Source: Acidobacteriota bacterium (GTDB lineage Bacteria > Acidobacteriota > Vicinamibacteria > Vicinamibacterales > CAVVIG01). Taken from it: a stretch of DNA of 64,000 nt. Below, one piece after another: positions 16,273 to 25,665 of the stretch. Positions within the stretch are counted from its first letter, which is position 1. The number at the start of each line of letters is the position of its first letter. Both the position numbers and the translations under genes were made by a program. Location of the stretch: positions 1-64,000 of the forward strand of contig QHWB01000050.1 of NCBI GenBank assembly GCA_003222395.1. The letters run 5' to 3'. The notes below the pieces were generated by a model. That model saw only the letters and a program-made list of their open reading frames with translations, was not told the origin of the DNA and made no database searches.

Positions 16273-17136
16273 CTGAAAAATAAAGGCTGTCTCTTATTGT
16301 TCCTGTTGCTCGGGACGCTGTGGGTCAACGCTGATGAACGGACCTTTCGTCAGCGCGGGCCAAATCAGCCGCTCTATGTGGTGACCCATAATCACTATGC
16401 ACAGGGATTTACGCCCGCTGGTCCGACGGCTCGATTCGGTGACCTGATCATGATCGAAATTCTCAACCTGAAGGCTGTATCGTCAGACCAGACCAGCTCT
16501 TACGAAGTTGGACGGCGTTACGCTCTCTTTGTGGGTGGTGAGCGGCGAGGCGACGTCAAGATCGAGAGGGTTACGCCATTGCAGTGCAATTCCTCAGCCG
16601 CCGTGGTTTCAACCGACCCCTCCGTTCATCTTTCGACCGAGGCCATGGCGCTGGCGACGAACGCGAAAATGATTCGACCTCATCAGAACGCGCAGCATCA
16701 AGCTAATGCGATAGAACGTAGCCAAGCGATGCGATTGGCGATGGAAGGCTTTCGGAAGCATGGCGTGCCCGACGAAGCGAAAGATATTCAGATCGAGCAT
16801 CTTGTTGTGACCAAGGTCGATCACCGCGGTCAAAGAGTCTTGATTGGTTCTTTATCGGTCAAGGCGAAGGGCGCTCGACACGACATGTTTCTAATCGGAG
16901 GGATAACGGGTTCAAAGTCATCGATTGAATTGGCGCGCTATCACAAGACCACAGATCTCGAGGATGGAAAGGATTCCGAGCGTGTCCGGTTTGTGGATCA
17001 ATTGGATCTGGATCACGACGGGACAGATGAAGTCGTGATCGAAGTGACCGGCTACGAGAACGAACAGTTTGAGATTTATACGCGTCAGGACGGCGCGTGG
17101 CGCCAGGCGTGGGTAGGAGGGCAAGGCGGATGTTGA
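16273..17136 (+). CDS. Secreted hypothetical protein with FG-GAP-like C-terminus, probable CTG start
   Basis: A 287-residue protein if it begins at CTG 16273, which has GGGAG six bases upstream and gives a signal peptide (KNKGCLLLFLLLGTLWVNA). The next start, TTG 16297, would remove the charged n-region. No ATG start is available upstream. The mature part has no known catalytic motif. The end has DLDHDGTDEVVIEVTGYEN, a calcium-type loop as in FG-GAP/VCBS repeats. It is the cassette between attC 11 and attC 12. Function unknown. Confidence 0.6.
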   Translation: MKNKGCLLLFLLLGTLWVNADERTFRQRGPNQPLYVVTHNHYAQGFTPAGPTARFGDLIMIEILNLKAVSSDQTSSYEVGRRYALFVGGERRGDVKIERVTPLQCNSSAAVVSTDPSVHLSTEAMALATNAKMIRPHQNAQHQANAIERSQAMRLAMEGFRKHGVPDEAKDIQIEHLVVTKVDHRGQRVLIGSLSVKAKGARHDMFLIGGITGSKSSIELARYHKTTDLEDGKDSERVRFVDQLDLDHDGTDEVVIEVTGYENEQFEIYTRQDGAWRQAWVGGQGGC

Positions 17137-17343
17137 GCAACCTCAAAGATAACAGCTGAGAAAGAGTTCGATGCCTCAGGCGACACCGCCCAGGCCTGGC
17201 GCGTGACGATGCCGAACTCAAGGCCGCTGGAACGCGGGCCATCCGCTCATTCGGATCGTGGCGGCCTATCTGCTTGGCAAGCAGCAAGCGTTTCGACGGT
17301 AGCCGTTCGCAGACGCAAATAGGATTCTTTAATTGAAGTCGCT

Positions 17344-17409
17344 GTCTAACTCCGCATGCAGCCGACGGCGCAGAATCGAGAGCGCCGCGGCTGATGCTGC
17401 GCGTTAGAC
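17344..17409 (+). other. attC site 12
   Basis: GTCTAAC (17344-17350) to GTTAGAC (17403-17409). Inner arms GCAGCCGACGGCGC and GCGCCGCGGCTG. Nearly the same body as sites 3 and 9. No further attC was found to the right. Confidence 0.88.
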
Positions 17410-17473
17410 GGCGACGCACACCTGTGAAATTTGCACCTGTTTTTGGACATCCAAATAACGACAGGAGGCTCCC

Positions 17474-18481
17474 GTGAAATCACTCAACACGTGGATCACA
17501 CTGGCCATGGCTTTTGCCGCGGCGCCAGCCTTGGCCCAGACCCTGGCCCCTGCTGCGCCGGCATCGGCGCCCGCCCGTGGGCCCCAGACGAATTGGTGGT
17601 CTCAGGCTGGCGGCGAAAACGGCCCGGAACGCATTGTCTGGGCGGCCCAGAAGACGCCGGAAACGCCCTACACCGGAGTCAATAAGCCGATCTGGCATAT
17701 CGCCGACATTCTCAAGTCGCATCAGGGACAGGCGCGCTGGGAAGAGAAAGTGGTTCTGACGCGCGACTTCGACGGTCGTTACGTCCAGATGGCCCCAGGC
17801 GACAAGGCCAAGTGCATGTTCTACGCCGACGACCGCGTCTTCGGCTGGGTCTATAGCGGCGCTGTGAAGATGACGATCGACGGCCAGGAGCCCAAGGTCT
17901 TGTCGAGGGGCTGGGCGTTCAACGTGGCACCACGCCTGTCCTACTGCATGGAGACTGCCGGCACCGAGCCGGTTGTGTATTACCGCAACACGCCCGCAGG
18001 GCAGGCGCCATCCTATCCGGAAAGCGAAACGCCGACGCCCACTCCCGGCTACAAATATATAAAGACTAAGATTACCTCGACCGGCGGCTACGACTCATTC
18101 AACGTGCCGTTCTTCAATGTTACGGAGTATGGCGATTCGAAGCGCACGGGTGAGCGCTTCCTGTATGACGGCCATACCTCCTCCAACTTGAACATCGGAA
18201 TGAACCTCACGGAGCTGCCGCCCGCCACCAACTGGGGCCACTGGCACGCCAACATGGTGGAACTCTGGGTCAATGTTTACGGCAATGTCTGTGCGCTGAT
18301 CTCCGGCGTCGGAGTGGTCCATGGCGAACTGGGCGACGTGATCAATGCCAATGAAGAACGTTGGCACCGTGCCACCAGCTGCCCCAACACCGGCAAAAGC
18401 ATACGCATGGCGATGACACCGCGGAGCAAGGAAGGCCAGGTCCATTATTACCAGGTCGACCAGCGGCCCGGTGGGCAGTAG
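17474..18481 (+). CDS. Secreted cupin-like protein
   Basis: A 335-residue protein with GTG start preceded by AGGAGG. The signal peptide (KSLNTWITLAMAFAAAPALA) ends at AQ near residue 22. The first half has an RmlC-like barrel region (GWVYSGAVKMTIDGQEP, then RGWAFNVAPRLSYCMET). The second half has WGHWHANMVELWVNVYGNVC and GVVHGELGDVINANEERWHR, where the spaced histidines could bind metal. It may be a bicupin. It shares a Gly/Pro-rich, secreted character with the cupin at 14735. Substrate unknown. Confidence 0.68.
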   Translation: MKSLNTWITLAMAFAAAPALAQTLAPAAPASAPARGPQTNWWSQAGGENGPERIVWAAQKTPETPYTGVNKPIWHIADILKSHQGQARWEEKVVLTRDFDGRYVQMAPGDKAKCMFYADDRVFGWVYSGAVKMTIDGQEPKVLSRGWAFNVAPRLSYCMETAGTEPVVYYRNTPAGQAPSYPESETPTPTPGYKYIKTKITSTGGYDSFNVPFFNVTEYGDSKRTGERFLYDGHTSSNLNIGMNLTELPPATNWGHWHANMVELWVNVYGNVCALISGVGVVHGELGDVINANEERWHRATSCPNTGKSIRMAMTPRSKEGQVHYYQVDQRPGGQ

Positions 18482-18728
18482 GTCGGCCAGAACGAAGCAA
18501 CCGCAATCCCGAACTCCGGGCGCTTGTACGATCTCGGCTTCATGCTTGGCATTACTGCCGCCTTTGGCGGTGGGGCCAAAGCTTGTAGATTCGAACGTCA
18601 AGGAAGAGGGCAGCAATCATGTTGAACACGATGGTCAGCCCGTGAAACAGACCAACAAGGAAGCCGGCTCTGGAGACTGTAGCGCCCCCTGGACATCTGT
18701 TTCCGATCACCTGGCCGAGAGAGAAAAC

Positions 18729-19127
18729 ATGAAGAACGTTGCGAACTCCCGATTCACCATCAAGAGCTGGGACGAGAAGCCTTATAGTGAGGGCCAGGAC
18801 CTACCAAAGCTGACTCGGGCCGCCGTCACAAAGACGTTCACTGGCGATATTGCGGGCGAAGGGCATGTCGAATACTTGATGATGTACCGCAGCGACGGCT
18901 CGGCCACGTTCGTCGGCCTCGAGCGGGTCGTCGGGCACGTTGCAGGGAAAGCCGGCAGCTTTGTGCTCCAACGCGCTGGAATATTCGAGAACGGCGCGGC
19001 GAAGGAGTCCTACTTCGTCATTCCTGGCTCCGGCACAGGAGAGCTTCGGGGCCTGCGCGGCGAGGGCACGTCGGCTGTTGGACACGGGACTGAGCATCCT
19101 CTAACGCTGAACTATGAGTTGGGCTAG
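18729..19127 (+). CDS. DUF3224-family protein
   Basis: A 132-residue protein with the family layout FTIKSWDEKPY, TKTFTGDIAGEGHVEYLMMY, FVGLERVVGHVAGKAGSFVLQ, SYFVIPGSGTGELRGLRGEG and a C-terminal HPLTLNYEL strand: a lipocalin-like beta barrel common in stress-associated soil proteins. The ATG at 18729 matches the usual family start (N...SRFTIKSWDE). Biochemical role unknown. It lies about 250 bases after the cupin-like gene. Confidence 0.82.
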   Translation: MKNVANSRFTIKSWDEKPYSEGQDLPKLTRAAVTKTFTGDIAGEGHVEYLMMYRSDGSATFVGLERVVGHVAGKAGSFVLQRAGIFENGAAKESYFVIPGSGTGELRGLRGEGTSAVGHGTEHPLTLNYELG

Positions 19128-19258
19128 ATGCGAAACTCTGACGCGCAGTTCGTCGGATACTCGCTGATCGTCCCAGCGGCTGTTCTTGGACTGTTCAGAA
19201 TTCCGCCAGGTATAGGTGTTCAACGTCTCCGACGGATGTTCGTGTCTTGCGCTTCGAT

Positions 19259-19592
19259 CAAATCGGCAAGTAGACGAATCGATCCGTCCATTCCTCCGCT
19301 TCTGTCGCTGTCCAAATGAGAATCAGGTCGTCGGCGACTTCCCCAAGCGGAAGATGTTGCGGGACGACGATCACGCCAGGGCTGTGCTGTGAGCGCACGA
19401 ACTCACGGAAATGTCGAGGCATGGTCGCCTGGTCGTGCGTGACCAGGACCCGGCCATCATCTGCTGTGGCGGCGAGAACTTCCCGATCCGTTCAGGCCGG
19501 CCGGACCTGCTGTCGTCGCGGTTCTGAAGTCGATAGCAGGCACGCGCCTCACTACGCGGACACGATGATCTGGTTCAGATCCGCGTCAGCCT
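19259..19592 (-). pseudogene. DUF5615-family PIN-like protein, frameshifted
   Basis: Read on the minus strand: IRFQADADLNQIIVSA, then a stop. In the next frame VRRVPAIDFRTATTAGPAGL, and after another shift DREVLAATADDGRVLVTHDQ, TMPRHFREFVRSQHSPGVIV and LIWTATEAEEWTDRFVYLP. This is the full DUF5615 family order (PIN-like, often paired with DUF433 as a toxin-antitoxin module) broken by two indels. No DUF433 partner was recognised next to it. Confidence 0.75.
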
Positions 19593-19784
19593 GAAAGCGG
19601 ATCGGCCTTGAGGGGCTGGCGGTCGCAAGAGCGTGAGGTCGGGGCCCGCCCCCACGCGCAGACGCGCTCGCGGCGTAAACCGCTCGCGCCTATTTGGAAC
19701 AGAACGTCGCACAGGCCACGCCGAAGGGTCGAACGGTTTCAGACGGTCGTTGTCAGTCGGAGGGTGTTTCGGGGCAGCAGCCGA

Positions 19785-20081
19785 TCAATAGGCCGCGCGG
19801 AACAACCGTGAACGTTTCACTATCGGTGCGAAAAAACTACCTACCGTCGTCCGACCCGCGGGGTGGGCGGCCCGCAGATTCTCAGGTTCTTGGGCCTGCC
19901 ACATGTTCGACACGCGAACTGCGTCGTCGGGCGATTTCACCGATTTCGTTCGCAAAACCGTGTCGCCTTCAATAAGACATAACCGATACGGCTGCGGCGT
20001 CCCGGTCGCGACCACGAACACACATTTCAGATCGCCGCGCTGCCACATGGTGATGAACGCCATAGGCGCTGGATCGAGCAA
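19785..20081 (-). CDS. Small hypothetical protein
   Basis: A 98-residue frame, with coherent composition in MWQRGDLKCVFVVATGTPQP and VLRTKSVKSPDDAVRVSNMW. It lies downstream of the LVIVD gene on the same strand, separated by 48 bases. Real start may be ATG 20063. No family recognised; the C-terminal ~30 residues look less protein-like. Confidence 0.45.
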   Translation of the reverse strand: MLDPAPMAFITMWQRGDLKCVFVVATGTPQPYRLCLIEGDTVLRTKSVKSPDDAVRVSNMWQAQEPENLRAAHPAGRTTVGSFFAPIVKRSRLFRAAY

Positions 20082-20129
20082 CGCTCGTGCCGTCGGGCCC
20101 GCAGATCGAAAGAAGGATCGTCCTTTGGA

Positions 20130-21635
20130 TCAGAACCTCGCGACACTTCGGGCCGCGCCGGTGAGCTCGAGAATGTGCATGCCCGTGTTCGCCCGATCGA
20201 CGATATAGATATAGCCGCGGTCGTCGACCTCGACGTTGTTCGTCTGGATCGCGACCTTGCACTTTTCGTCCGCTCCAGTGCCCACGCACCGCTTGTCGGT
20301 CTTGCTGGTAATGGCTGGGACATAGAACGCGATCTCTTTGGGGTTGAACGGATCGCGGATATCGACGGCGCGTACGCCTGCGTTGAAATGCGCGAGGAAC
20401 AGCACCCGCTTGTAGTAGATCGGCGTGAAGTTCTCGTTCGAGGAATGCGTGCCGAAGCGGCCGCCGCGGCTGCAGTAGTCGCGGCTCGACTCCGGCACGG
20501 TGAACGACGAGGCGCCGAAGGGCCGCGTCTCGACCGTCGCATCCAGCATGCGCAGCATCTGCCGGTTCTCGAAGCACTCGTTGGCCGTCGTCTCGCCGAC
20601 AACCGCGATGAAGTCACGGCGCGCCTGCGTCTGGTTTGCCGGGACCGACACCTCGTGATCGTGGCCGCCGTCAGCCGCGGAAGGAGCAGCACGGCGGCCG
20701 GTCGGTGCTTTCTGCATACCGAACTCCGCGACGTCCATCCCGAGGAGCGGGAACGCGGTATGCGCGCCCACGTCGGGCGGAAGATCGACCCTGGTGATCT
20801 GCGGATAGACGAGATTTTCGTCGGTCGGCTCCTTGGGTCCGTTCAAGAGCTTCTCGCGATCGACGATCTGCACGATGCCCCTCACGCCGGTGCCATAGCC
20901 GAAATACACGCGGTTGGCTTTCGGCCCGAGCGAAATCGGGCCGTGAAGCTCGGTCGGCACCGGGCCGGTCGACCCGGGTTGCTGTCCCGGAAGACCGAAG
21001 TCGCGGATGAACACCGGATGCGCCGGATCGCTCAGATCGTAGATCTTCGTCATTCGGGTCGTGCGCCAGGCCGGATCGCCCGAGATGAGATACGCGATGC
21101 CAGTGTCGCACTCCCACCAATTCTTATGTGTCTGCCGGAGGCCGCTCACCACGACGGTCACGCGCTCGGGTCTCGTCGGCTCGGTGACGTCCCATACTTC
21201 GTGCCCGCTGTTGCCGAACGTGCGCAGGAGGTACACCTTGCTCCTGTCGGCGCGCGGGAGCTCGCGGCCATCGCACACGCGTACCATCTGGGCGCCGCCG
21301 GCCTCACCCTGTCCCGGCTCTCCCGGAACGTGCACCAGATACTTCGGCCGCTTCGGATCGGTGACATCGAGAATCGAAGTGCCGTTGCTCTCTTGTTTTC
21401 CCGTCAGGGGATTGAGCTGACTGCCTCCATGGTGGCCGATGTAGGCGATCCAGCGATCTCCTTGTTTGTGGATGACCGGCTGGTACGCGCTTCGCGCCTG
21501 CAGATCGTTGAAGCCGACCAGTTGCATGTCGTGCATTTCGGCCCGCTGCTGCGCCGCCACACCGTGATCTCGAATGATGCCGAGCGCGCCGAGAGCGATC
21601 GCGACCATCGCGGCCGTCAGATGCGAGCGTCTCAT
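20130..21635 (-). CDS. LVIVD-repeat secreted beta-propeller protein
   Basis: A 501-residue exported protein. ATG 21635 gives a signal peptide (RRSHLTAAMVAIALGALGII). A longer frame upstream adds an unlikely Arg-rich extension. Repeats of the form SILDVTDPKRPKYLVHV, EVWDVTEPTRPERVTVV, KIYDLSDPAHPVFIRDFG and RAVDIRDPFNPKEIAFY are LVIVD repeats, which fold as propeller blades. Several cysteines (CDG, NWWECD, NECF, SRDYCS, KRCVG, DEKC) fit extracytoplasmic disulfides. A near-C-terminal GYIYIVDRANTGMHILEL is the last blade. Probably a periplasmic or surface binding protein; ligand unknown. Confidence 0.82.
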   Translation of the reverse strand: MRRSHLTAAMVAIALGALGIIRDHGVAAQQRAEMHDMQLVGFNDLQARSAYQPVIHKQGDRWIAYIGHHGGSQLNPLTGKQESNGTSILDVTDPKRPKYLVHVPGEPGQGEAGGAQMVRVCDGRELPRADRSKVYLLRTFGNSGHEVWDVTEPTRPERVTVVVSGLRQTHKNWWECDTGIAYLISGDPAWRTTRMTKIYDLSDPAHPVFIRDFGLPGQQPGSTGPVPTELHGPISLGPKANRVYFGYGTGVRGIVQIVDREKLLNGPKEPTDENLVYPQITRVDLPPDVGAHTAFPLLGMDVAEFGMQKAPTGRRAAPSAADGGHDHEVSVPANQTQARRDFIAVVGETTANECFENRQMLRMLDATVETRPFGASSFTVPESSRDYCSRGGRFGTHSSNENFTPIYYKRVLFLAHFNAGVRAVDIRDPFNPKEIAFYVPAITSKTDKRCVGTGADEKCKVAIQTNNVEVDDRGYIYIVDRANTGMHILELTGAARSVARF

Positions 21636-21801
21636 GTGAGTGCCCCTTCTCCAACGCCGGCAATGCGAGCCGGCGACCGTCCGAGACGATACGTCCAGCA
21701 TCCTCCTCGCGGCAATGAAAGAATGAACGTCCTTTTGAAGCCGTTTACGCACCATTGATGCCAGTTCCTGCAATACCTATCGGTGCGCGGCCATTCGGCC
21801 G

Positions 21802-22233
21802 ATGAATGGAGCGATGGCTCGAACCACGCTCGAAACCGCGCAAGTCAACGGCCGGCGATCCCGGCCATCGGTGCTGCTGATCGAAGACAACCTCACTCAG
21901 CTCGATCTCTATTCCCTCGTGCTGCAGGAAGAACTCAACGTCACGACGGCGACGCGCGCCGAGAAAGGCTTCGCGATCGCCACGATCGAACGGCCCGACG
22001 CGATCGTCATCGACGTGCTCCTGCCCGACGGCGATGGCCTGGACCTTTGCGATCGCCTGCGGCAGCATCAGGGGACCACGTCGACGCCGCTCGTCGTGCT
22101 GACCGGCGATGACCAGGCGTACGAGCGCGCGATGCGGGTACGATCCGTCGATGCAATCCTGAAAAAGCCTTGTCCGGCCGATCGATTACTCACGACGTTG
22201 CACCGCGCCATCGCGGCGCGATGCGTGCGATAG
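21802..22233 (+). CDS. Stand-alone response regulator receiver protein
   Basis: A 143-residue CheY-like receiver domain with acidic pair Glu28-Asp29, phospho-acceptor Asp71 (AIVIDVLLPDGDG), Thr101 and Lys122 (KKP). No output domain follows. The start may be 21802 or ATG 21814. It is divergent from the LVIVD gene. No histidine kinase is nearby, so its partner is unknown. Confidence 0.9.
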   Translation: MNGAMARTTLETAQVNGRRSRPSVLLIEDNLTQLDLYSLVLQEELNVTTATRAEKGFAIATIERPDAIVIDVLLPDGDGLDLCDRLRQHQGTTSTPLVVLTGDDQAYERAMRVRSVDAILKKPCPADRLLTTLHRAIAARCVR

Positions 22234-22238
22234 GCTCC

Positions 22239-22451
22239 ATGTTCCGGTGGTTCGAACGTCGAGGGGAATTTCTTCGCTACGAAGCGCGGGAAGCGCGCGA
22301 AGGCGGCTTCGAGCTGTGTGTCGTCACCCCGGACGGCACCGAAAGCGTTGAACGCTTCCTTGATTCGAGCGATCTCGCGAAGCGACAAGCCGAGTTCGAG
22401 CGACAAATCACCGCCGACGGCTGGACGGGACCTCACGGCTGGAACCTCTAA
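22239..22451 (+). CDS. Small conserved hypothetical protein
   Basis: A 70-residue protein, MFRWFERRGEFLRYEAREAR then GGFELCVVTPDGTESVERF and GWTGPHGWNL. It follows the response regulator by six bases, probably in one operon. The strand-rich middle and the C-terminal GWTGPHGW are distinctive, but no function is known to me. Confidence 0.62.
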   Translation: MFRWFERRGEFLRYEAREAREGGFELCVVTPDGTESVERFLDSSDLAKRQAEFERQITADGWTGPHGWNL

Positions 22452-22681
22452 CACGCCGGTCTTTCATCAATAGACAACGGTTTCAGCCGCTTCAGTTTCG
22501 CGAAAAAGCTGACGAAACCACCATTACCGCGCACACAACACTCGCTCGTGTGACAGAATGGGACCCTCTCTGAAATAGAGCTGCACCACCGTTCGCGCAC
22601 TCCAGCCGACGTGCGCGCGGGCTGGTGTCCGTAAATTGTCGTTCGTAGAACCGAGATGCCTGGGTCGGAGGACATCCCGTC

Positions 22682-23968
22682 ATGCGGAAGTTCGCCGTCG
22701 CGCTCGCGCTCACCGCGTCCGCCTGCAGTTATCAATCGCCGACGCAGCCCGCGGCCTCGGCCGCGGCGACCGCCGCGAACGAACCGTTCTCGCTGACGCT
22801 CGGATCGAGCGTTGGCAGCGGTACGACGGCCGACCATGCGACGATTACCGCGAAGGTCCAGGGTCCAACCGGTCAGCCGCTTGGCGGCGTCGTGGTGACG
22901 TTCTCCACAACCGTCGGCGCGCTCAATCCCGAACAGGCCGCGACCGACAGCAACGGAATCGGCTCGACGACACTCGTGGCGTCGACAGCGGCCACCGTGA
23001 CGGCGAAGGCGGGAGCGCTGTCGGCCCGTACCGGCGTCGGCACACAGCCTGCCGCGCAGCCGCCCCCGACTCCAACACCCACGCCGGCGCCGGGACCGAA
23101 TCCAGGCGCGACACCGACGGGACCACTCACGGTCACGCTGACCGCGGCCGATGTGATCGTTGGATCGACGACGATCCTGAATGCGAGCATCAAGGACGGC
23201 GTGCCGCCGTTTCAGGTGACGTGGACGTTCGGCGATGGCGCCAGCTTCACCGGATCGAGCTCGAGCAGCGCGCATCTCTACGCGGCCGCCGGAACATATC
23301 CTGCGAGCGTCAGCGTGACCGACGCTGCCGGACGCAGGGCCGATGCGAATGCGACGATTAATGTGTTGGCCGCGGCCCCAGCTCCGGCGCCGGCACCGCA
23401 GGTTCCAGCCTACACCATCACGTTGACAGCCATACCCTCGACAGTGGTCGTCAATACGACGGGCGTCACGCTCTCGGCGAACGTCAACCAGCAGTTCGGC
23501 GCGCCGCCGGCGACGAGCTTTACCTGGGACTGCGGGAATGGCGCGACGTTCACGACGGCGACGGCGACGCAGGCCTGTCCGGGCCCTTATCCCACGATCG
23601 GCAGCGCGACGGCGAAGGTGACGGCGACCGGCGGCAGCGTGACGGGTTCAGGAACGACGACAGTGACCGTGACGCTGCCGCCAGTACCTGACATCACCGT
23701 CAACTGCACACTGCAAGCGGCGCCTCCAGCCAACACCATCAGCTGCAATATATCTGCGACGTTGAGCGGTAAGGCTGTGGTCGATACGGACATCACTAGC
23801 GTCGACTGGCACTGGGGCGATTCGACGCCTACCACAACGACACATACCAATGTCGCGCCACCACATACGTATAGTGCAGCCGGAATATTCTTGGTGGTCG
23901 CGAACAATGTTGTGGTAACTGGTACGACAGCGAAGGGAAGTAATTCAACATCTATTAGTGTTCATTGA
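22682..23968 (+). CDS. Lipoprotein-like surface protein with Big-1 and PKD-type domains
   Basis: A 428-residue protein behind GGAGG with a signal peptide ending near ALTASAC (possible lipobox, Cys15). An invasin-like Big-1 domain follows (about 35-120: ATITAKVQGPTGQPLGGVVV, then TDSNGIGSTTLVAST). Then come a PT-rich linker (about 127-145), a PKD domain (VTWTFGDGASFTGSSS), an AP-rich linker, and two further Ig/PKD-like repeats (FTWDCGNGATF; VDWHWGDSTP). Thr/Ser/Ala-rich and free of catalytic motifs. Likely surface-exposed adhesion or structural protein. A strong terminator follows directly. Confidence 0.82.
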   Translation: MRKFAVALALTASACSYQSPTQPAASAAATAANEPFSLTLGSSVGSGTTADHATITAKVQGPTGQPLGGVVVTFSTTVGALNPEQAATDSNGIGSTTLVASTAATVTAKAGALSARTGVGTQPAAQPPPTPTPTPAPGPNPGATPTGPLTVTLTAADVIVGSTTILNASIKDGVPPFQVTWTFGDGASFTGSSSSSAHLYAAAGTYPASVSVTDAAGRRADANATINVLAAAPAPAPAPQVPAYTITLTAIPSTVVVNTTGVTLSANVNQQFGAPPATSFTWDCGNGATFTTATATQACPGPYPTIGSATAKVTATGGSVTGSGTTTVTVTLPPVPDITVNCTLQAAPPANTISCNISATLSGKAVVDTDITSVDWHWGDSTPTTTTHTNVAPPHTYSAAGIFLVVANNVVVTGTTAKGSNSTSISVH

Positions 23969-23996
23969 GCCCAATCAGAAGCGATCCTGATTGGGC
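23969..23996 (+). terminator. Intrinsic terminator-like hairpin
   Basis: GCCCAATCAG and CTGATTGGGC form a perfect 10-bp stem with an eight-base loop immediately after the PKD-protein stop, followed by CATTTGTTCTTG. The T-tract is weak, but placement supports a terminator. Confidence 0.75.
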
Positions 23997-24241
23997 CATT
24001 TGTTCTTGTACGTAGTCGTCTGACGTCTATCGCGCGCTCGACCAGAACAACAGCCGGTTCGCCGTTCCCGACGGAATTCCGCTCAGATGATTCAGCGTCG
24101 CGTTGTTGACGATCCTCCTCGCGAACGGGGACGTTCGCAGGGAGTGAATCCTACGCGGCTCGTGGAAGCACGCAACTGGACGGTTCGAAGATTCGTGGAA
24201 ATCGGATGACGGAATGGGCGAGCGCGACCTCTATCGACCGA
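23997..24241. other. Intergenic, nothing supported
   Basis: About 245 bases between converging genes. No gene, RNA or repeat recognised. Confidence 0.4.
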
Positions 24242-25579
24242 TCACGGCACGGCGACGGTTCCGCCATCGAGGTACCCGTCAGCGCCCGCCGCGATCGCCA
24301 GGTCACCGAGACGGCGCGCTTCGCTCTCCGGCCAGTCTCTCCAGAAATCGGCGAACGCCGCGTACTCGCCCGCGATTACCTTGATCGGCTGCCCCGGTCC
24401 CCACGCGCTCGACGTCGGCCACCCCGCGTAGCCGTTGACGAACCGATCTTTCAGAGAGCCGCGCACCCGCACGTTGAATTGATCGGTGAAGTTCCTGACG
24501 AACTCGGGTGTCGCGATCGGCGACGGGCCTTGCGTGTATCCGGCGTTCTGCACGAGCCAGAAATGCAGGTCGCCAGTGACGTTGGCCCACGCCTGCGCGT
24601 TGTTGATGCCGCGCTTGTCGTCGTCTCCGCCCGCGGGCGCGTCCTGATCCGGATCCATGTGGATGCCGATCGCTGAGTTGGGGAACACGTCGCGTCCCCA
24701 TCTGAAGAAGGCGCCCCAATCGGCGTTCGTCAGTCGAAAGCGGCCCGGCTCCCAGCCGGCGGGAATCACGAGGCCGAGGAGCTCCTGCGCGCGAGGCTGC
24801 CGATAGAGCGGCTCGAGCTCGCGCTGAACTTCGTCGAGCGTCCAGTTGTCGGGCTTCACGAAATGGATCCACTGGAGGCCGCGCGTGGAGCCTCGTTCGA
24901 GCACGTCGAGATAGCGGTTGAACGCATCCGCCTGTGTGAAGTCGCTCGGCGGATAGATGCCGTGGTTTCCGCCCGGATCCACGATGGGGCCGCTGACGGC
25001 GTGCGTATAGCCGCGATCGAGGTACGCGCCGAAGGCGGCGTCCTGCTCCGACTGCGGCAGAAACGGCATCGCCACCATCGCGAGGATGTTGGACGGCTGC
25101 CCGGGTCGGGGCCCGAGCGACATCGGGAAGCGCGCCGTGAACATCGATCCGCGGATGCGCGCGCGCTCGATCAGCGAGGCGAGCGTGTTCAGGCGACGAA
25201 ACGTGAATCCTTGCGCGACGCCGGTCGCGTCGACGACCGGCTGCGCAAGGTCCGTCCTCACCCGCAGGAAATGCACGCCGTCGAAGCAGAGGTACTGCAC
25301 GCGGCCGTCGGTCGACATGAAACGGCGGAAGCGTTCCCACGGTCCGGCTGCGGACCGGTTCGTGCTGACCGGCCCGCCTCCGCCGTTCTCGGCACAAACG
25401 TACATGCCGTTGGCGCACTGAAGCGACACGGTGCCATCGCCGTGCTCCTCCTCCGTGAACGTTTCCCACTCGCGCGCCTCAACGCGATTCGCGATCAACG
25501 CGTCGCGCCGTTCGAAGCCGTTGAGGCCTCCGCCCTGTTCGGCGCACACGAATAGCCCGTTTTCCGCCTTGATGTGCAT
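24242..25579 (-). CDS. Fascin-like beta-trefoil protein with a C-terminal putative TIM-barrel domain
   Basis: A 445-residue protein. The N-terminal ~135 residues hold fascin/actin-crosslinking-type repeats: NGLFVCAEQGGGLNGFERRD, VSLQCANGMYVCAENGGGGP, then VQYLCFDGVHFLRV, with the W-E-x-F motif twice (REWETFTEE, GPWERFRRF). The C-terminal ~300 residues (ILAMVAMPFLPQSEQDAAFG ... ADGYLDGGTVAVP) look like an alpha/beta barrel with acidic and aromatic clusters (GIHMDPDQDAP, LQWIHFVKPDNW), perhaps a carbohydrate-active fold. The ATG at 25579 has GGAGGAA very close upstream; no signal peptide is visible. Same strand as, and downstream of, the PQQ dehydrogenase. Confidence 0.68.
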   Translation of the reverse strand: MHIKAENGLFVCAEQGGGLNGFERRDALIANRVEAREWETFTEEEHGDGTVSLQCANGMYVCAENGGGGPVSTNRSAAGPWERFRRFMSTDGRVQYLCFDGVHFLRVRTDLAQPVVDATGVAQGFTFRRLNTLASLIERARIRGSMFTARFPMSLGPRPGQPSNILAMVAMPFLPQSEQDAAFGAYLDRGYTHAVSGPIVDPGGNHGIYPPSDFTQADAFNRYLDVLERGSTRGLQWIHFVKPDNWTLDEVQRELEPLYRQPRAQELLGLVIPAGWEPGRFRLTNADWGAFFRWGRDVFPNSAIGIHMDPDQDAPAGGDDDKRGINNAQAWANVTGDLHFWLVQNAGYTQGPSPIATPEFVRNFTDQFNVRVRGSLKDRFVNGYAGWPTSSAWGPGQPIKVIAGEYAAFADFWRDWPESEARRLGDLAIAAGADGYLDGGTVAVP

Positions 25580-25665
25580 GTTCCTCCACGAAGAGTGGCA
25601 CGCGGGATGGCGACCGCGTTGACCGGGACATGCCGGTTCGGTGCCAGACCGAACCGGCTGCGAAA

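Noticed and set aside
20175-21758. A 527-residue + strand frame opposite the LVIVD gene
   Set aside because: Composition is Arg/His-rich with no domain; it is the antisense shadow of the LVIVD coding sequence. Similar long antisense frames at 25630-28080, 32903-34531, 35085-37748, 44479-46900, 57824-59965 and 61280-63367 were rejected for the same reason.
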